Below are positions 61,691 through 64,000 of a stretch of DNA of 64,000 nucleotides, one piece after another. The DNA comes from Camarhynchus parvulus (taxonomy: Eukaryota > Chordata > Aves > Passeriformes > Thraupidae). The notes under the pieces are model-generated. The model made no database searches. It was not told where the DNA came from and saw only the letters and a program-made list of their open reading frames with translations. The stretch's first letter is position 1, and each line of letters starts with the position of its first letter. Both the position numbers and the translations under genes were made by a program. Where the stretch lies: assembly GCF_901933205.1 (NCBI RefSeq), contig NC_044572.1:26870501-26934500 (forward strand), in the 5' to 3' direction.

Positions 61691-63961
61691 TGGTTGAGAG
61701 CCAAGATCCATCTTTGCAAAATGTTCTTATATAATTGGAAAACATTATGGTTGTTTTTTGTGCTCCTTTCATGTCTCAGGAAAACTGGCATCATACTGTA
61801 CCTATGTAGACATTAATCCTTGTAAAGTTCTTCTCATAAACACCATGCAAAAGGCGTCTTCAATGGAGTCCACAGCATGAGTAGGTATATCTCATAAATA
61901 GATATATCTTCTCACAATATCCAGGAGTTCAAAGAAAGTAGAAAAATATTAACAGCCACCAAATACATGCTCATAAATGTATGTACCTACTGGATAATGT
62001 CAGCTCTTTTTGCTTTTATTATTACTTTTAATAGTGATTGGTATGGATTACTTCAAAACTTCGAGCAAATAACATAATAAAGTTGCACATAATAAAAATT
62101 ACATAATATTTTTGTGATGAAAGGTCCTTGTCACATATTGCAAAAAGACCTGTAATCTCTTCTGTAGTGTAAAAAAGGACATATTTCAGCAGGAAAAGTC
62201 TTTTTTCATAATGTACCATCTCATTTTCCCATCATTCAGAGTGCAGGTATTTTTATGCTACTAGTAATGGAAGACAGAAAACTTATCTAAATCAACTACA
62301 GTCTCATCTGATCTTTGCAACACATTTCAGTAGTATTTAGAAAATTATTGGTATCTGAGACTGTATTAATAATTTGGATACATACATTTATAGTTCATAT
62401 GTTTTGACTTCCATTAGAAGTATTAATGCCTGTTACAATGAGAATGGAATGATAAGAAACTTCATCTCAAGTAGGTCAATGACAGACTGCAATGTGTGTC
62501 GTCATAGTCTTAAATTTTGAGCCCAAGTCCTGTGAATTTAAAGCTTCTACTCCAAAATTTAAGGTATTTTGCTAACAAGCAAGAGAAAGATACAGAGTTA
62601 TGAAAGAGAAATATTTGTACCAAGCCAACAATATTACTGCATAATGCCATTTTCTGCTTTGTGTACATTAAATATGTTTTCTGGAGAAGGGCATAGTGAA
62701 AAACAGGAGTAGTAATCATTTTACCCGGTGACTGACTCTCTCTGTCACATTTGAAAGAAATACAGTTAAAATTTGGTTTAAAACTATATTTGAAATGGGC
62801 TTAAACACATTTCTGACCCTGTGAATATTCTTTAGATTCTCTTTCTCTCCCATTGAAATTTCTTCAGGATAAAATATAAGGCAAAATGAGATTAGATGTA
62901 AATGCCATATACCTGCCATTGTAAAGAAACATTTGAGTTGGTTGAATTTCTAATTCTTAAACACTCTACAGCCCACTAAACATTGGGAGGGCTGGAGATG
63001 GAAAGGGGAGAGATTGTATGAAGTCAAACAGAATCATTCATCACTAAAACTTCATTCCAAATGAAGAGCACTTTAGATGAACTACTGCAAAAGATCTTAA
63101 CAAATTTTAGTCAAAATCAACATATTTCCAATAAAATGCTTCTTGATTTTTCTTTTGTGTAAGATGTCACTTGGCAAGACAAGATTGGTCAGGAGAGCTA
63201 TTTTGCTTTATTTCTAAAATCATTCTGAATAAAACAATTTAAGACATTACTTAACAGTTATAGTTTCCTTCCCCTCCCTGTCCAGTGCAGATTTTTGGTC
63301 TCATACCTTCAAAAATATATTATTTTTTTGTAATATTTCCAAAGCTGGAAAAAATAGTGAGGTGCAATACTACATTTGTTATCATCATAACAGCACTGGA
63401 AATTATATAAAAAACATTGTGTTCTAGATGTTTGAAGGATAAATGTGTAGGCTTTACTTGGTACATTTATCATTATGGTTCCTTCCTATTTGTGTGATAT
63501 CTCTGTCCAACTTACATTGCCTGGTAACTTCTCAGTTGCTAAGCCATCCCTGGAGCCCAAAGTTCTAATCATAGCTATCTCAATACAGCCATCCCATTTT
63601 ACTCCTATAATTTTGCTCAGAAACTGAAAAGAAATCCACAACAACATCTGAAATCTTCTGGAACAGCAATAAAATTGCAAATACAAACAAGCTCAAAAAA
63701 TAAAAGAGTATACTATTCAATATTGTAGGATTGCTACCTTTACAATCTTATTTGGAAGAAAGTGAAAATAAGAAGGCTGTGCAACATCAAATGAAACCGT
63801 TCAAAAACTGTCTTTACTAATATGTAAAGTTCTGTATCTGAAATATCTGGGAACTCATACAGTATGCTGAAAAGATGATCCAATATGTGTATTTATATGC
63901 TAGTTGAGAAGGTTATAAACCAGAAGATGGAGAAAAAGATTATTAATCACATTTTTGCAGT
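61691..63961. other. no firm gene
   Basis: AT-rich stretch between the CR1 fragment and the LTR at the window end. No exon or repeat supported. Confidence 0.5.
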
Positions 63962-64000
63962 TGCCATGGTTTAAGCCCAGCCAGCCATGAAGTCTCACAC
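63962..64000 (-). mobile_element. start of a family 2 LTR, cut by the window end
   Basis: TGCCATGGTTTAAGCCCAGC followed by CAGCCATGAAG matches the plus-strand left end of the LTR at 30125, so the element lies on the minus strand and continues past the window. Only 39 bases are visible. Confidence 0.6.

Noticed and set aside
61506..61794. 88-90 codon minus-strand frames
   Set aside because: Remnant of CR1 ORF2, already covered by the CR1 feature; truncated and frameshifted, not a host gene.
1..64000. tRNA, rRNA, CRISPR, bacterial operon or phage signals
   Set aside because: None seen; the whole window reads as vertebrate nuclear DNA.

Overview
This looks like avian nuclear DNA, most likely from a songbird-like genome. 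The evidence is six 5'-truncated CR1 LINE fragments with the typical bird CR1 3' end and ORF2 C-terminal peptides, two families of bird ERV solo LTRs, an AT-rich vertebrate intron-like background, and many microsatellites. There are no long intact ORFs, no rRNA or tRNA, and nothing prokaryotic. Most long open frames lie inside low-complexity repeats, LTRs or CR1 pieces. Any genes here are split into short exons, which I could judge only by splice-site strength, phase and peptide character.

Left part (1-33 kb): a scatter of short plus-strand candidate exons fits part of one spliced gene of unknown identity. The best are 8012-8149 (46 codons, charged helix), 24427-24551 (41 codons) and the set 27366-27406 / 29611-29629 / 29814-29911. 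That last set reads as one continuous heptad-like helix across both splice junctions and then a stop. Weaker members are 6337-6378, 6513-6596 and 9155-9194. At least one exon of the right phase is missing between 24551 and 27366, so the model is incomplete. All five CR1 pieces and both LTRs in this part lie on the minus strand, as expected for insertions tolerated in introns of a plus-strand gene.

Middle part (33-48 kb): mostly unremarkable AT-rich sequence. It holds a weak plus-strand chain of phase-0 candidate exons (41625-41675, 42876-42941, 50105-50173) and a minus-strand candidate transcript end (46713-46488 joined to 46393-46245) with strong splice signals and a poly(A) signal.

Right part (48-64 kb): repeat-rich. 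There is a clean plus-strand solo LTR with a perfect 5-bp target duplication (48746-49614), a GC-rich LTR-like block (53690-54400), a solo LTR of the second family (59042-59462), a 1.26-kb copy of the first family carrying a 45-bp tandem array (59779-61037), a CR1 fragment (61113-61690) and the start of another second-family LTR cut by the window end (63962-64000).

I could not name any gene. Exon calls come from reading the sequence by eye; AT-rich DNA gives many chance acceptor/donor pairs, so confidences are deliberately low.
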